5,516 bases of DNA. Source: Verrucomicrobiota bacterium. Its GTDB lineage: Bacteria > Verrucomicrobiota > Verrucomicrobiia > Limisphaerales > JACRJZ01. The position numbers and the translations under genes were made by a program. The notes under the pieces were generated by a model. The model was not told the DNA's origin and ran no database searches. It worked only from the letters and a program-made list of their open reading frames with translations. The stretch lies in assembly GCA_022711695.1 (NCBI GenBank), contig JAKLEJ010000259.1, positions 1 to 5,516 on the forward strand. The letters are read 5' to 3'. Of this stretch, positions 5,497 through 5,516 are shown in pieces; positions within the stretch are counted from its first letter, which is position 1, and each line of letters starts with the position of its first letter.

Positions 5497-5516
5497 GCCG
5501 GCCGCAAAGAGGCCCG
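5497..5516. other. Right window edge after the SDR stop
   Basis: Only 20 GC-rich bases remain. GGCC occurs at both ends of this stretch and could be the beginning of a hairpin, but the sequence stops before a terminator could be recognised. Confidence 0.4.

Noticed and set aside
1..5516. Mobile elements, CRISPR arrays, tRNA/rRNA genes or a defence system
   Set aside because: No transposase, terminal repeats, regularly spaced repeats, cloverleaf sequence or defence-type domain could be seen on either strand.

Overview
The window is 5516 bases of GC-rich bacterial chromosome with all six genes on the + strand. It has the look of a Verrucomicrobiota genome (Limisphaerales/Pedosphaerales-like), judged from three things: two different Gfo/Idh/MocA oxidoreductases in a few kilobases, A-rich translation leaders without a Shine-Dalgarno sequence in front of two genes, and a small zinc-ribbon membrane protein. 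This taxonomic placement is an inference from style and protein resemblance, not a proven assignment.

Layout: (1) 2-1192, the C-terminal ~396 residues of an ion-transporter-superfamily Na+/H+ antiporter of the NhaD/arsenite-permease type, cut by the left window edge. (2) 1193-1404, an intergenic region with a weak promoter candidate and an imperfect stem-loop with matching 8-base outer arms, followed by an A-rich leader. (3) 1405-2595, a 396-aa Gfo/Idh/MocA sugar-type dehydrogenase, closed by a very strong intrinsic terminator at 2613-2649. (4) 2676-3143, a 155-aa protein with two membrane segments around a CxxC...CxxC zinc ribbon, function unknown. (5) 3190-3489, a 99-aa antibiotic-biosynthesis-monooxygenase (ABM/YgiN-like) domain protein. 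(6) 3490-3652, a mostly featureless spacer ending in a strong Shine-Dalgarno site that serves an 8-codon mini-ORF overlapping the next start. (7) 3653-4735, a second, distantly related Gfo/Idh/MocA dehydrogenase (360 aa). (8) 4786-5496, a complete classical short-chain dehydrogenase (SDR, 236 aa), 50 bases downstream and probably co-transcribed with it.

How they fit together: the last two genes form a plausible two-dehydrogenase unit, probably for oxidation/reduction of a sugar, polyol or related compound; the 1405-2595 gene is its own terminated transcription unit with a related chemistry. The antiporter, zinc-ribbon protein and ABM protein show no evident functional link to them. No mobile element, CRISPR array, tRNA, rRNA or phage signature was seen. 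The region looks like ordinary metabolic chromosome; the most unusual points are the leader stem-loop before 1405, the overlapping mini-ORF before 3653, the lack of room for a promoter between the terminator and the zinc-ribbon gene, and the contrast between SD-less and SD-led starts.
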